From Cohnella silvisoli (GTDB lineage: Bacteria > Bacillota > Bacilli > Paenibacillales > Paenibacillaceae): 64,000 bases of DNA. Each line of letters opens with the position of its first letter. Position 1 is the first letter of the stretch. The stretch spans positions 124,001-188,000 of the forward strand of contig NZ_JAIOAP010000002.1 in the NCBI RefSeq assembly GCF_021190915.1, given 5' to 3'. The notes under the pieces were generated by a model that saw only the letters and a list, made by a program, of their open reading frames with translations, was not told where the DNA came from and did not search any database. Position numbers and translations under genes: made by a program. Of the stretch, positions 8,966 through 18,406 are shown one piece after another.

Positions 8966-11622
8966 AGATTGTCCCCGCTTTCCGTTAGTTGGTTCCTTGC
9001 GTCGTTTAACCACTCAAGCGCTTGCATCGGAGTCATCCTCATGACGTCAAGCTTGCGAAGCTTGTCTAACAGCTTATCGCTGGAAGTCGGCCTCGACGGT
9101 TTAGCAGGCTGGGCAGGTTCAGCGAACATCGATAATTGAATGACGTCGGTCGGCGCGGCTGTCGTTACAGACTGGCTGTAAGCTGCAGCCGTTTCCTTCA
9201 CGGCAAAAAGATTGTTATTCCCGATCTGGAATGCGCCATTATCGTTAAGCAGCGTGTAAGCACGAGACACAATGGTTTCCGGCAATCCCGCTAACTGCGC
9301 GCAGTATATCCCGTAGCTGGAATCCGCCGCTCCCGGCACGAGCTTGCGCAGGAAAGTAACGCCGTCGGCGCCTTCCTTGACCGCCATGCACCCGTTCCGT
9401 AAGCCGGACAAAGAGCTTTCCAAGTGCGCCAATTCGTGAAAATGAGTCGATACGAGCGCTTTGCAGCCAATGTGGTCGTGTACGTATTCAATAACCGATT
9501 GGGCAATAGCCATTCCCTCATCGGTCGACGTTCCCCTGCCAAGCTCGTCGATAATGATCAAGCTTCTTGCCGTTGCCTGCTCCGTCATGACCTGGATGTC
9601 CTTCATCTCGACCATGAACGTGCTTTGCCCGCCGACTAGGTCATCAGCCGCTCCGATTCGGGTAAATATGCGGTCGACGAAAGGCAATACCGCGCGGCGA
9701 GCAGGAACGAAGCAGCCGATCTGAGCCATCATGCAGATCATGGCCACTTGCCGCATGTATGTGCTTTTCCCCGCCATATTCGGTCCCGTGATCAGCAATA
9801 TCGAACCTTCCGACGCCGTTAAAGAAGTATCGTTGGAGATGAAGACGCCGTTCTCGTTAACCGACTCGACGACAGGGTGCCTGCCTTCTGCAATCGTCAG
9901 GTCATACCCGTCGCCATCGGTCCATTGAGGCCGGCAATATCTTCGTTCCGCGCTCGCTTCCGCGAAAGCTTGCAGGACATCCAAAGCGGCGACGCTTTCC
10001 GCTAAACGCTGCAGTCTGGCCATCTGCTCGGCAATTTCATTGCGCAAGGCGACAAAACGCTCATATTCCAAATCAAACATACGGTCTTCGGCTTCTAAGA
10101 TAAGTGCTTCTTTTTCCTTGAGCTCGGGCGTAACGTATCTCTCCGCATTGGCTAACGTTTGCTTTCGTTCATAACGCCCTTCAGGCAAATTGGTCAGGTT
10201 GGCGCGGGTCACTTCCAGGTAGTAGCCAAACACTTTGTTGAAGCCGATCTTGAGCGATTTAATCCCTGTCGCTTCGCGTTCTTGCCGTTCTAATTCGGCG
10301 ATCCATTGTTTTCCGTTCTGGCTCGCTTCACGAAGCTCGTCCAGCTTCGCATCGTATCCGGGGCGGATGATTCCTCCGTCCTTGAGAGATACGGGAGGCT
10401 CATCCGCTATCGCCCGCTCGATGGAATCGGCGATATCCATGCAAGCATCCATGCGGTCCGCAAGTATAGCCAATGGCGCCGAATCGAAACTTTGGCACAG
10501 CATTTGGATCGAAGGTATACGTTTGAGAGAATTTTTGAGCGCATTCAAGTCTCTGCCGTTCGCCGTACCATACGCGATTCTCCCCGCAAGACGCTCTAGA
10601 TCGTAAACTTCGCCAAGCTCGTCGCGAAGCTCCTTGCGTTTAATCCAATCCTGGTTAAGCGCTTCTACCGCGTCCAATCTGCGCTCGGCCTCTTCTCGGT
10701 TAAGCAAAGGCTGGTCGATCCAACGCTTTAACAAGCGGGCTCCCATCGCTGTGCGCGTCCGATCTAGGAGGGATAATAAAGAACCTTTGCGCGAACGATC
10801 GCGAACGGTTTCCGTTAGCTCCAGATTGCGCCTAGTGAAAGCATCCAGAGACATATAGGATTCCGAGTCGTAAGCTTTAACGGAGCGCAGGTGGGCGAGC
10901 GATCGCTTCTGCGTCTCGTCCAAATAAGAGATTAGGCTCGCTACCGCTTTCTGCCGCACAATCTCGTGAACGCTCCAAGACTCGTCCGGAAATTGTTCAG
11001 CCAGCTTGGAGAGGTCCGCCGCTTCGCGAACGGTAGTCACTAGACTCCGAGTCGTAAGATTGATTTCGGCGATAATAGCGTTGATCGCTTTTTCATCCCC
11101 TACCGCTTCCGAAGGACGATACACGTTAAGAATATTCGTTATCGTATCCCGCGATTCGGCAAACGATGTCACGTAAAGCTCTCCGGTCGTCAAATCGCAG
11201 GCAGCGATTCCGAACCGACCGTTAAGCTGCGAGGCTCCCACGATAAAATTGTTGGATGCGTCTCCGAGCATTTTCGAATCCATGACCGTCCCCGGCGTGA
11301 CGATACGCACGATTTCCCGCCTAACGACGCCTTTCGTGCTTGCCGGATCTTCCACTTGCTCGCAAACGGCCACTTTATATCCTTTGTCGATAAGTTTAGC
11401 TATGTATCCTTCCGCGGCATGGTGAGGAACCCCGCACATCGGAATCCGTTCCTCTTGGCCGGCCCCGCGACCCGTTAACGTAATCTCAAGCTCCCGCGAG
11501 GCGGTTATCGCATCCTCGAAAAACATTTCATAGAAATCGCCAAGGCGGAAAAACAACAGGGCGTCCGTCGCTTGCGCTTTAACCGATAAATATTGCTCCA
11601 TCATGGGGGTATATCCAGCCAT
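8962..11622 (-). CDS. mutS: DNA mismatch recognition protein MutS
   Basis: MutS of 886 residues binds mismatches and small loops. The N-terminal mismatch-binding domain shows the FYE motif in GDFYEMFFEDA, the clamp and lever domains follow, and the C-terminal ATPase has GPNMAGKSTYMRQ (Walker A), DELGRGTSTDEG (Walker B/signature) and STHFHELA. ATG at 11622 is chosen because AGGAGG lies 6 bases upstream; the frame is open to 11652. It is the first gene of the mutS - S41 protease - mutL run, behind a sigma-A-like promoter. Confidence 0.97.
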   Translation of the reverse strand: MAGYTPMMEQYLSVKAQATDALLFFRLGDFYEMFFEDAITASRELEITLTGRGAGQEERIPMCGVPHHAAEGYIAKLIDKGYKVAVCEQVEDPASTKGVVRREIVRIVTPGTVMDSKMLGDASNNFIVGASQLNGRFGIAACDLTTGELYVTSFAESRDTITNILNVYRPSEAVGDEKAINAIIAEINLTTRSLVTTVREAADLSKLAEQFPDESWSVHEIVRQKAVASLISYLDETQKRSLAHLRSVKAYDSESYMSLDAFTRRNLELTETVRDRSRKGSLLSLLDRTRTAMGARLLKRWIDQPLLNREEAERRLDAVEALNQDWIKRKELRDELGEVYDLERLAGRIAYGTANGRDLNALKNSLKRIPSIQMLCQSFDSAPLAILADRMDACMDIADSIERAIADEPPVSLKDGGIIRPGYDAKLDELREASQNGKQWIAELERQEREATGIKSLKIGFNKVFGYYLEVTRANLTNLPEGRYERKQTLANAERYVTPELKEKEALILEAEDRMFDLEYERFVALRNEIAEQMARLQRLAESVAALDVLQAFAEASAERRYCRPQWTDGDGYDLTIAEGRHPVVESVNENGVFISNDTSLTASEGSILLITGPNMAGKSTYMRQVAMICMMAQIGCFVPARRAVLPFVDRIFTRIGAADDLVGGQSTFMVEMKDIQVMTEQATARSLIIIDELGRGTSTDEGMAIAQSVIEYVHDHIGCKALVSTHFHELAHLESSLSGLRNGCMAVKEGADGVTFLRKLVPGAADSSYGIYCAQLAGLPETIVSRAYTLLNDNGAFQIGNNNLFAVKETAAAYSQSVTTAAPTDVIQLSMFAEPAQPAKPSRPTSSDKLLDKLRKLDVMRMTPMQALEWLNDARNQLTESGDNL

Positions 11623-11669
11623 GTTTGCCTCCTGATATCGTAAGCGGTACATAATAAGTTCAATATCTC

Positions 11670-11699
11670 ATTATAGCAAAATGAATGGAGCCCTGACAG
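11670..11699 (-). promoter_or_regulatory. Sigma-A-like promoter of mutS
   Basis: On the minus strand a perfect TATAAT (11675-11670) is preceded by CTGTCA (11699-11694) with an 18-bp spacer. It lies about 50 bp upstream of the mutS start. Confidence 0.6.
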
Positions 11700-11760
11700 G
11701 TTCCGACAAAAAGAAACGGAGTCTCGCTAGGAAAACCCGAACTGCCTACTATCACCACGC

Positions 11761-13218
11761 TTAAGGAATCGGTATGCGCCACTTTAATCGAATGTCGGCC
11801 GACTCATCCCAGCTTTGGCCTTTCGAAATCGACTCGAACAAGAAATCGATCGGCTCCCGATAGTTAATGTAACCCCTCGTTTGTTTGATAGCTTCGTAAA
11901 TCGTATCCGCTGCCGAAAGAAGCAGTGTTCGATCGCCGATATAGAAAGCATCCCGATTTCGGTCATCATCCAACGGCCGATGGGAAGACAGCTCGCGCGA
12001 GTGCTCGGCTGCGACTTTCGCCAGCGCTAACGCTCCCAGAGCGAGGCGCGGGGATACGAGCCAGCTGGGCGGCGTCCGATATTCAAAGCCGCCGTGAGGC
12101 TGGCGGCGCACGTCCCCGAGCGAACCATACCGCGGACGTCTCATCGCGGCCATTGGCGGCTCTAGCAAACGAAGCGGGAGTCCTACGGCGCTGTCCAGCG
12201 CCCTAAGCCGCTCCCCCGTTAACGCTGCGCCGCTCAAGTGTACGTGACCGCCAAGCGGTAATCCGGGAACGGGCAACGCTCCGGCTCGCCACGATAGCTT
12301 TGCCCCGACTGTGCGCTTGGCAGCAACGCGAAGTAGCCGCCGCACATCCGCCGTTACTTGTGCGGGCTCGAATGACGGTCTCGGTCTGAGCTCGACTAGC
12401 GGCCAACGCTTCTCGCCGCGAATCCTTATCGAATCGCAGCCCGCATCGCCTTCCGGGGAGAAGTAGCGGGAAGCCGGAACGATACGCCCTTCCGGCGACA
12501 ATAAAACAAACTCCGGATCTGCTCCAAGCGCGGCTTCTACGCCGTTTGCCGACTCTCTCGACCAATCCGCCGCGAACGATGATATCGAATCCGCAAGTTT
12601 GCGTTTCCCCTCCTGCCCGGCAATTTTCATAATCGGAGAGATTCCCGTTACCGTTAACTTCCCCTTATCGTTTAATAAGACATCCACTTGGCCGAAATCG
12701 AGGCCGAGCACGTACAATGCACGAACGGACAAGGTTGCCGCCGGCTTCCAGATCGCTTGATCTGCGGAATAAATAGTACGATCAGCGGCTATGCCGCCAA
12801 TAGATTTAACCCCACTAAATATTTGTCCGCCTCCGGATTTTACTCGCCTTACTTCAACGGCATCCAATCCCCATACGGCTACCGTTATCGGCGTTGCGCT
12901 ACCGCTTAGCTCGACTGCTCCGACACGCGCCGGCACGCCTTCCCTGCGAAGCCGCCTCTCCACTTCGGCCGTCGTCAAGTTGGACACTTCCGCCGCCCTA
13001 TCGTTCAATAACCATGGAGACGCGCCAAACTTTGAACCTTGAAACTTTTTCGAAATTCTATCGACAGTTGGCGTCGGTGAATCCGCCAACATAACACAAT
13101 CATTTGGCATCACATTCGACCAATCGCGTAGCACGGGAATTCCCGCCTGCTCGAACCCGGGAAACTGCCGCTTGCTGCCTTCAACGTACATCCACATCTT
13201 CCCTGAGTCACCGTTCAT
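11761..13218 (-). CDS. Putative COOH-NH2 ligase-type amidoligase
   Basis: The protein is about 485 residues. The C-terminal half fits the phage phiEco32-like amidoligase type-2 family (glutamine-synthetase/GCS-like ATP-dependent ligases): ALGADPEFVLLSPEG near 230, WPLVELRPRPS near 265 and LPLGGHVHLSG near 315 carry the expected acidic and His metal/ATP ligands. The N-terminal 220 residues are not recognised. ATG at 13218 is preferred over 13224 because AGGAGG is 7 bases away. It follows cotE on the same strand, which suggests a spore-coat or envelope peptide-ligation role; that is inference. High G+C and Arg codons in the middle give open frames on both strands. Confidence 0.75.
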   Translation of the reverse strand: MNGDSGKMWMYVEGSKRQFPGFEQAGIPVLRDWSNVMPNDCVMLADSPTPTVDRISKKFQGSKFGASPWLLNDRAAEVSNLTTAEVERRLRREGVPARVGAVELSGSATPITVAVWGLDAVEVRRVKSGGGQIFSGVKSIGGIAADRTIYSADQAIWKPAATLSVRALYVLGLDFGQVDVLLNDKGKLTVTGISPIMKIAGQEGKRKLADSISSFAADWSRESANGVEAALGADPEFVLLSPEGRIVPASRYFSPEGDAGCDSIRIRGEKRWPLVELRPRPSFEPAQVTADVRRLLRVAAKRTVGAKLSWRAGALPVPGLPLGGHVHLSGAALTGERLRALDSAVGLPLRLLEPPMAAMRRPRYGSLGDVRRQPHGGFEYRTPPSWLVSPRLALGALALAKVAAEHSRELSSHRPLDDDRNRDAFYIGDRTLLLSAADTIYEAIKQTRGYINYREPIDFLFESISKGQSWDESADIRLKWRIPIP

Positions 13219-13240
13219 GTGCATTCCTCCTGCATAACAA

Positions 13241-13295
13241 GGGAAGGGCCGTCCCGCAGGCGGCGCGTAAACGCCGAAGCCGAATGACCCTTCCC
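13241..13295. repeat. Nested inverted repeat between cotE and the amidoligase gene
   Basis: Perfect 8-bp arms (13241-13248 and 13288-13295) enclose a second hairpin with 5-bp arms (13261-13265 and 13272-13276). It could be a terminator or processing stem after cotE, but no T-run follows on the minus strand. Confidence 0.5.
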
Positions 13296-13407
13296 TATGT
13301 TCGCCTCTGCTACAATCAGGCTTATCCCGCTGCTCCGACAGGGCATTCGCCCTCGACTTTTGTTCCGCTTCTGCATAGACTTAAGTACCGGCCGATGACC
13401 GAACCGA

Positions 13408-13971
13408 TTACAAATCGTCTTCCAGTAAATCGGAATCAAGATCTTCAAAATCACCATCATCACCAAGGCCGAAGTCAACGTCTTTCCCATCGTCGCCGAA
13501 TCCGTCGGGATCGACTACGACAACCACTTTTGTTTCAGCCACCATCTCCACGGCGAATTCCCGTTCGACGCGGATGATTACGGACGAACCATTGGCACTG
13601 ATCGTTGCTTCCACGCAATTGGGTTCCTGCGTTGCATCCGCGGATACCTCTTCCGTGGAAGAGCGATGTTTCGGGTCTACGTACGATAAGGGAACGAGCT
13701 CAACATAGGAGACCGTCTCTTTCGCCACATCGGTTTGCGAGTTTTTGTTGTACGAATACCAGATGTTAATATCGTAAGACCCGATTACCTCAATGCCGTT
13801 GCCCGATTTCACCGATTCATACTGGTGATTGATAATCCACGCTCCCAATATACTGGTAGGGTGGTGCGGCGGCGTTACGGTGTGGGTAATCGTCGAGAAC
13901 TTACGGCCTTTGCCGCAAACCGCCTTCGTGATGATTTCCCTGCGCTGCAGCCGTTTATCCGCAATAGCCAT
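13408..13971 (-). CDS. cotE: Outer spore coat morphogenetic protein CotE
   Basis: CotE directs assembly of the outer spore coat. The sequence REIITKAVCGKGRKFSTITHTVTPPH, the SILGAWIINHQYE segment and GSYDINIWYSYNKNSQT are strongly conserved in this family, and the C-terminal 35 residues are highly acidic (DDGDFEDLDSDLLEDDL), as in B. subtilis CotE. Length about 187 residues is normal. ATG at 13971 is chosen from a perfect GGAGGAGGT 7 bases upstream; the frame stays open to 13998. Expression is expected in the mother cell under sigma-E, though I did not identify the promoter with confidence. It shows that the host sporulates. Confidence 0.95.
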   Translation of the reverse strand: MAIADKRLQRREIITKAVCGKGRKFSTITHTVTPPHHPTSILGAWIINHQYESVKSGNGIEVIGSYDINIWYSYNKNSQTDVAKETVSYVELVPLSYVDPKHRSSTEEVSADATQEPNCVEATISANGSSVIIRVEREFAVEMVAETKVVVVVDPDGFGDDGKDVDFGLGDDGDFEDLDSDLLEDDL

Positions 13972-14069
13972 TTCGGTAGACCTCCTCCATACGATCAAGT
14001 CACTTAAAGTCTATGCAGGACATTCGTCTAGAGTGACAAAAATGTATTGTTGCATAGAGCCTTTACGTT

Positions 14070-15041
14070 TCATTGTATGATCGCGGGAGCAGAAATTGAC
14101 TTCCGTTTTTTCTCGCGGCTTGCGATAGCCAAATATCGGCGTAATTCTCTTGATAGATGAAAGAGCGCGGAGCGAGTTTCGAACTCGTCCCTCGTTGCCG
14201 GCAAAGGCATCGAGCGGAAGCTCTTTTCCAATTCGGTCAGCATCCGTTCTGTTTCTCCCTCGTAATACTCGGATTTGACGTCTTCCGTCAGACGGTCGAA
14301 CAGAACGGCAATAAGCTCGGCCTGCGGAACGTGCCTGGACACGAACGCAACGGATTCCATCATGAGCTGGATCGATTCCAACTGCTGCCTGCGCATTTGA
14401 AAATAAAGCTGCCACGGCTCGTCCTGAGGGATGAGCCGATTTTCGCGCGCGCGCTGCGACACCTCGATCCCTTCCTCGATAGCCGATTCCGTCCGCAGCA
14501 CTTCCTCTCCATCCCACACCAGATCGGGATTTCGCAGATGCATGGCGAGATGCCGGAAAATTTCGGAGAATCCCTCTTCCGTTTTGTTGCGTAACGCAAT
14601 CAATGCATTGCTTTCCTTAGGCATGTATATCAAGTTAAACACCGTCGCCCAACCAAGGCCGATGACGAGCAGCTCAAGCTCGGTAACAATGGCGTGCAAA
14701 GTAACTTCCCCGCGCGCGAATAAATGAAAGACGATGACCGAGCCTGTGATAATACCGTCCTTTAGCCCGGTACGGGCAAGCAAAGGATAAGCCAGTAAAA
14801 TATAAACGGCAAGCACCCAAATATAGAAGCCGATGAATTCGAATAACGAAGAAGCCAGCAGCAATCCGAATATAGAAGCCATGAATCGCGCGAACACCGC
14901 ATTGATTCCTCGCCAACGCGTCGTCTCCACGCCCAGGATAGCCAGTAAGCCGGCGGAAAGCGGGTTATCGACGCCGATGAGAAAAGCGGTGTAAATCGCC
15001 GTCAGCGCTGCAATTGCCGTTTTTATGACGCGAAAGCCCAT
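14070..15041 (-). CDS. ArAE-type aromatic acid exporter-like membrane protein
   Basis: This protein of about 323 residues resembles the YqjA-like aromatic acid exporter family. The N-terminal 140 residues form five or six membrane spans, starting GFRVIKTAIAALTAIYTAFLIG and including ILGVETTRWRGINAVFARF, and the C-terminal 180 residues form a cytoplasmic, helix-rich domain ending in a basic tail (REKKRKS). The transported compound is unknown. ATG at 15041 follows a GGGGGGA site; the frame is open to 15116. It follows the M32 carboxypeptidase gene by about 80 bp and may be co-transcribed. Confidence 0.85.
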   Translation of the reverse strand: MGFRVIKTAIAALTAIYTAFLIGVDNPLSAGLLAILGVETTRWRGINAVFARFMASIFGLLLASSLFEFIGFYIWVLAVYILLAYPLLARTGLKDGIITGSVIVFHLFARGEVTLHAIVTELELLVIGLGWATVFNLIYMPKESNALIALRNKTEEGFSEIFRHLAMHLRNPDLVWDGEEVLRTESAIEEGIEVSQRARENRLIPQDEPWQLYFQMRRQQLESIQLMMESVAFVSRHVPQAELIAVLFDRLTEDVKSEYYEGETERMLTELEKSFRSMPLPATRDEFETRSALFHLSRELRRYLAIASREKKRKSISAPAIIQ

Positions 15042-15119
15042 GTAGAATCCCCCCGGCAGCAATCGCTCGCGGAAAAAAGGACGAAAAAGAGTTTCCCCTC
15101 CTTCGCCCCGCCCCACGAG

Positions 15120-16649
15120 CTATTCCAAACTATAGATGTCGCAATATTTGTTTTCCAAATAATCGCATAAATAGGACGACTGCAACGGTTGACCGCTAAT
15201 GCGCTCGATAATTTCCGCCGGCTGCAGCAGCTTTCCGTATTGATACACCTGCTCCGTCAACCATTCCTTTAAGGGCAACAGCTGCCCAGCGGCCACCTGT
15301 TGGTCCAAATCCGGAAGCTTCCGACGGGCAATGTCCATCATTTGCGCTCCGTACATATTCCCAAGTGAATAAGAAGGGAAATACCCGAATGCCCCGCCGG
15401 ACCAGTGAACGTCCTGCAAGACACCTTCCGCCTCGTTCGGGGGAGTGATGCCGAGCGCTTCCGTATACTTCTTATTCCATACCTCAGGCAAGTCCCGAGG
15501 CGACAAGTTTTCATTAAACAACATCTTCTCGATTTCGTAACGGATCATGATATGTAGGTTATACGTCAATTCATCCGCTTCGATCCGAATTAACGAAGGC
15601 TCAACGACGTTAATTCCCTTATAAAACTGTTCCGCAGTAACTCCATCCAGCTGTCCCGGGAAATGGGCTTGCAAGTCGGGCAAATACCGTTGCCAGAATC
15701 CAAGGCTGCGTCCGATCATATTTTCCCACAGACGCGACTGCGATTCATGAATGCCCATCGACGTCCCCGTGCACAGCGTCGTACCCGCAAGTTCCGGTTT
15801 GATGTTCTGTTCGTACAAGGCGTGACCGCCTTCGTGAATCGTTCCGAACAGCGCGCTCGTAATATCGTGGGGCAAGTAACGCGTCGTAATCCGCACGTCG
15901 CCCGGGCTTAAGCCCGTCGCGAATGGATGAACGCTTTCGTCCAGTCGACCGGCTTCGAAGTCGTAGCCCATATCATTAAGAATATGTTTGCTGAATTTCT
16001 TCTGGGCTTCCTTATCGAACGTACCTTCCAGGAAGGAAGTATCCGGCTTAAACGCCGAATTCGCGATTTGCTCGGCTAACGGGACTAACCGTGCTCTTAG
16101 CTCACCGAATAATCGATCCAACTCCACCGTCGTAAGACCCGGCTCATACATGTCGAGCAACGTATCGTAAGGGGTTGTTTTTACGCCCCATAGCTCGATA
16201 AACTGGCGGTTAAAGGCAATGATTTTCTCCAGATAAGGTACGAACCCCGCAAAATCATTGTTTTCCTTCGCTTCTTCCCAAGCGGACTCCGATTGGGAAG
16301 TAAGTACGACGTATTCCCGGTACATCTCCGGCGGTATTTTCCGATTCCGGTCATAGTCCTTGGACGTTTCCTCGACTAATCGGCGGTCTATCTCGTTAAG
16401 CAACGCCTTCTGATCCGGCTCATTCAATTTCGCTAGCAGCTCACCCATCTCTGTGGATGTCGACAGCTTAAACGTTTCGGCGGACAAAGCGCCTACCGCT
16501 TCGGAACGAAGCTCGATGCCTTTGCGGGGAGCGCCGGTTCTCATGTCCCAATAGACAAGGCCCAATATTTCCTCGTATTGTTTAATTTGACCCGTCAATT
16601 CCCTAAATCGCTTTAAGGGGGACGTTTGATCTTGCTCAAGGGTACTCAT
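15120..16649 (-). CDS. M32 family metallocarboxypeptidase
   Basis: This is a cytoplasmic zinc carboxypeptidase of the Taq/Pfu (M32) type, which removes C-terminal residues from peptides. The zinc motif HEGGHALYEQ lies near residue 270, with the third ligand in the HESQSRLWENMIGRS segment. DPRF-type GDVRITTRY and the DXRXT-like DMRTGAPRKG segments also fit. About 509 residues is the family length. ATG at 16649 is taken; an upstream in-frame GTG at 16658 has GGAAAGG too close (2 bases), whereas the ATG has it at 11 bases, so the start is uncertain by three codons. It is divergent from the HesB-like gene. Confidence 0.93.
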   Translation of the reverse strand: MSTLEQDQTSPLKRFRELTGQIKQYEEILGLVYWDMRTGAPRKGIELRSEAVGALSAETFKLSTSTEMGELLAKLNEPDQKALLNEIDRRLVEETSKDYDRNRKIPPEMYREYVVLTSQSESAWEEAKENNDFAGFVPYLEKIIAFNRQFIELWGVKTTPYDTLLDMYEPGLTTVELDRLFGELRARLVPLAEQIANSAFKPDTSFLEGTFDKEAQKKFSKHILNDMGYDFEAGRLDESVHPFATGLSPGDVRITTRYLPHDITSALFGTIHEGGHALYEQNIKPELAGTTLCTGTSMGIHESQSRLWENMIGRSLGFWQRYLPDLQAHFPGQLDGVTAEQFYKGINVVEPSLIRIEADELTYNLHIMIRYEIEKMLFNENLSPRDLPEVWNKKYTEALGITPPNEAEGVLQDVHWSGGAFGYFPSYSLGNMYGAQMMDIARRKLPDLDQQVAAGQLLPLKEWLTEQVYQYGKLLQPAEIIERISGQPLQSSYLCDYLENKYCDIYSLE

Positions 16650-16777
16650 AGGGGGCACAACCTTTCCACGCTGGATATTGTCTCCTTGATCATACTCTCC
16701 GCAATATTTATAATCAACTTACTTGGTTTATTTACGGGCGCTTTTTCCCGGGGTTTAACGAGAGGAGAATCGACCAG

Positions 16778-17119
16778 ATGATCATACAATGGACAGAGGA
16801 AGCCGTTAAGGAAGTACAAGCACGTTTCGGAGCGGATGCTAGAATGTGGAAGCTCGTTTCCGATTCGGAAGGCTGCGGTTGTTCCGTTGACGGAGTCGCA
16901 ACGTTCTGGGCAATCAATGCCCCTGCGAACGGTGATTTGCAGGCGGGGAGCAATTCCTTCGAGGTATGGTACGAGCAACGTCATGAAGTTTTCTTCGACG
17001 ACTTGATGCGAGTAAGTTATGATTCGGGCAATCGCGCCTTCAAATTGGCAAGCGACGGACAAATTTACAGCAACCGATTGAAATTAGAGGATAAGCGTGC
17101 GGAGAACGCCGCTGTGTAA
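16778..17119 (+). CDS. HesB/IscA-like (YqkB-type) iron-sulfur family protein
   Basis: A 113-residue protein of the HesB-like fold, related to B. subtilis YqkB. It opens with IIQWTEEAVKEVQARFG, has SEGCGCSVDGVATFW in the middle and ends without the paired C-terminal Cys-Gly-Cys of true A-type carriers. It may bind iron or a cluster through the GCGC cysteines, but its role is not established. An AGAGGAG site precedes ATG by about 10 bases. The carbonic anhydrase gene follows 20 bp after its stop, so the two are likely co-transcribed. Confidence 0.8.
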   Translation: MIIQWTEEAVKEVQARFGADARMWKLVSDSEGCGCSVDGVATFWAINAPANGDLQAGSNSFEVWYEQRHEVFFDDLMRVSYDSGNRAFKLASDGQIYSNRLKLEDKRAENAAV

Positions 17120-17139
17120 GAAGATTGGAGGAGAAACCT

Positions 17140-17718
17140 GTGCGTAAAATCGATGAAATCATGGCCTATAACAAAGAGTTCGTTCAAAATAAAGGGTATG
17201 AAGAATACTTGACCAATAAATTTCCGGAGAAGCGGATGGTTATCGTAACCTGCATGGATACCCGACTGACGGAGCTTCTTCCCAAGGCGATGAATTTGAA
17301 AAACGGCGACGCCAAAATCATCAAAAACGCCGGAGCCATCATAACCGCTCCGTTCGGCAATATTATGAGAAGTATATTGATTGCCTTGTACGAGCTTAAC
17401 ACGAAAGAAGTGTTTATCGTCGGCCACCATGAATGCGGCATGACAGGGATCGATCCGAACAATGTCGTCTCGCACATGAAAGCAAGAGGAGTGGAGGATC
17501 ACGTTATTCATACCCTGCGCCATTCGGGTATTAACTTGAATCGCTGGCTGACGGGTTTCGACAGCGTTCGGGAGAGCGTCGAGAACAGCGTCGACATCGT
17601 TCGCAATCACCCTCTGCTTCCGCCTCGCACTCCCGTTCACGGACTTATTATACATCCGGAGACAGGCGCGCTCGAAGTCGTCATTGACGGGGATCGTTAC
17701 TTGGAATCTCACGGCTAA
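17140..17718 (+). CDS. Beta-class carbonic anhydrase
   Basis: The enzyme interconverts CO2 and bicarbonate in the cytoplasm. The 192-residue chain has the zinc and catalytic signature TCMDTRLTELLP near residue 35 and the second ligand pair in VGHHECGM near 90. It resembles the short YtiB-type enzymes of Bacillus. GTG at 17140 is chosen because GGAGGAG lies 6 bases before it; a TTG at 17125 sits inside that site. The last 38 bp overlap the 3' end of the convergent DUF309 gene. Confidence 0.93.
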   Translation: MRKIDEIMAYNKEFVQNKGYEEYLTNKFPEKRMVIVTCMDTRLTELLPKAMNLKNGDAKIIKNAGAIITAPFGNIMRSILIALYELNTKEVFIVGHHECGMTGIDPNNVVSHMKARGVEDHVIHTLRHSGINLNRWLTGFDSVRESVENSVDIVRNHPLLPPRTPVHGLIIHPETGALEVVIDGDRYLESHG

Positions 17719-18238
17719 GCGCTTTGCGCTTAGCTGATTCCGCTCTGGCCAGCACGACCTCGCTCCGATCTCTCGTCCGGTGCCTGTGAATGACGCTATC
17801 CCCAGCCTCCATGCCACGAATTCCCCATGTGTAGCCCAATTCCCGGCAACGCTTCTGTGCGGCTTCAAGCAGTCCTGCGTCTTTGATCGGCAATTCTATA
17901 TCCGAATAGGCGGCGTCTGGACTGTGCCATTCGCGGCTCGCTCGTTTGATCCTTTCAACCAATAGCGACCCGTCCAAGCCGAGCTTATCGAACAACTGCG
18001 CATCTGCTTCCTCCGCCGCTTTTCCCATAAGCTTAACCGCTCCCGTCCAATTGCCACGACGCGCATGGTACAAGCATACCGGGATTCGGATGAGTACCAG
18101 CCAACACGTCTTATAAGCGGAATACGGATGCTCTTTCCAATATTCCTCCATAATCTCATGGCATTCGAAATAATCGCGCGATCCATTATATTCCGCTAAA
18201 TAATGTATATATTCCTCAGGATAGTCGAAGATTAGCAT
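17681..18238 (-). CDS. DUF309 domain protein
   Basis: About 185 residues. The N-terminal half carries the DUF309 helical signature YFECHEIMEEYWKEH...WLVLIRIPVCLYHARRGNWTGA near residues 20-65, seen in B. subtilis YpuF. The biochemical role is unknown. ATG at 18238 has AAGGAGT 7 bases upstream; a GTG three codons earlier is less well placed. The C-terminal extension after residue 130 is Arg-rich and runs 38 bp into the 3' end of the carbonic anhydrase gene on the other strand. Confidence 0.85.
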   Translation of the reverse strand: MLIFDYPEEYIHYLAEYNGSRDYFECHEIMEEYWKEHPYSAYKTCWLVLIRIPVCLYHARRGNWTGAVKLMGKAAEEADAQLFDKLGLDGSLLVERIKRASREWHSPDAAYSDIELPIKDAGLLEAAQKRCRELGYTWGIRGMEAGDSVIHRHRTRDRSEVVLARAESAKRKALSREIPSNDPRQ

Positions 18239-18406
18239 AAGCAACACTCCTTACCATGAACTTTCTAATATTCATTCAGCATACCTCAAAATAGATCAAT
18301 GAGCATCCCCATTCGAAGTTTCGAGAAAAAATGAAACCGTAACCTCAGTCATACGTACTAAATAATCGTAAGCTATTACAACCCTTTCAGGAGGAATATA
18401 ATCACC

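Noticed and set aside
12203..12565. Long overlapping frames inside the amidoligase gene
   Set aside because: They arise from high G+C and Arg/Ala codons; the amidoligase frame has the motifs and the ribosome site.
13104..13577. Plus-strand ORF across the cotE-amidoligase gap
   Set aside because: It is antisense to the conserved cotE C terminus, has low-complexity His/Arg runs and no ribosome site.
14674..14916. Minus-strand ORF inside the aromatic exporter gene
   Set aside because: It is a shifted frame of a membrane-protein gene and has no start signal.
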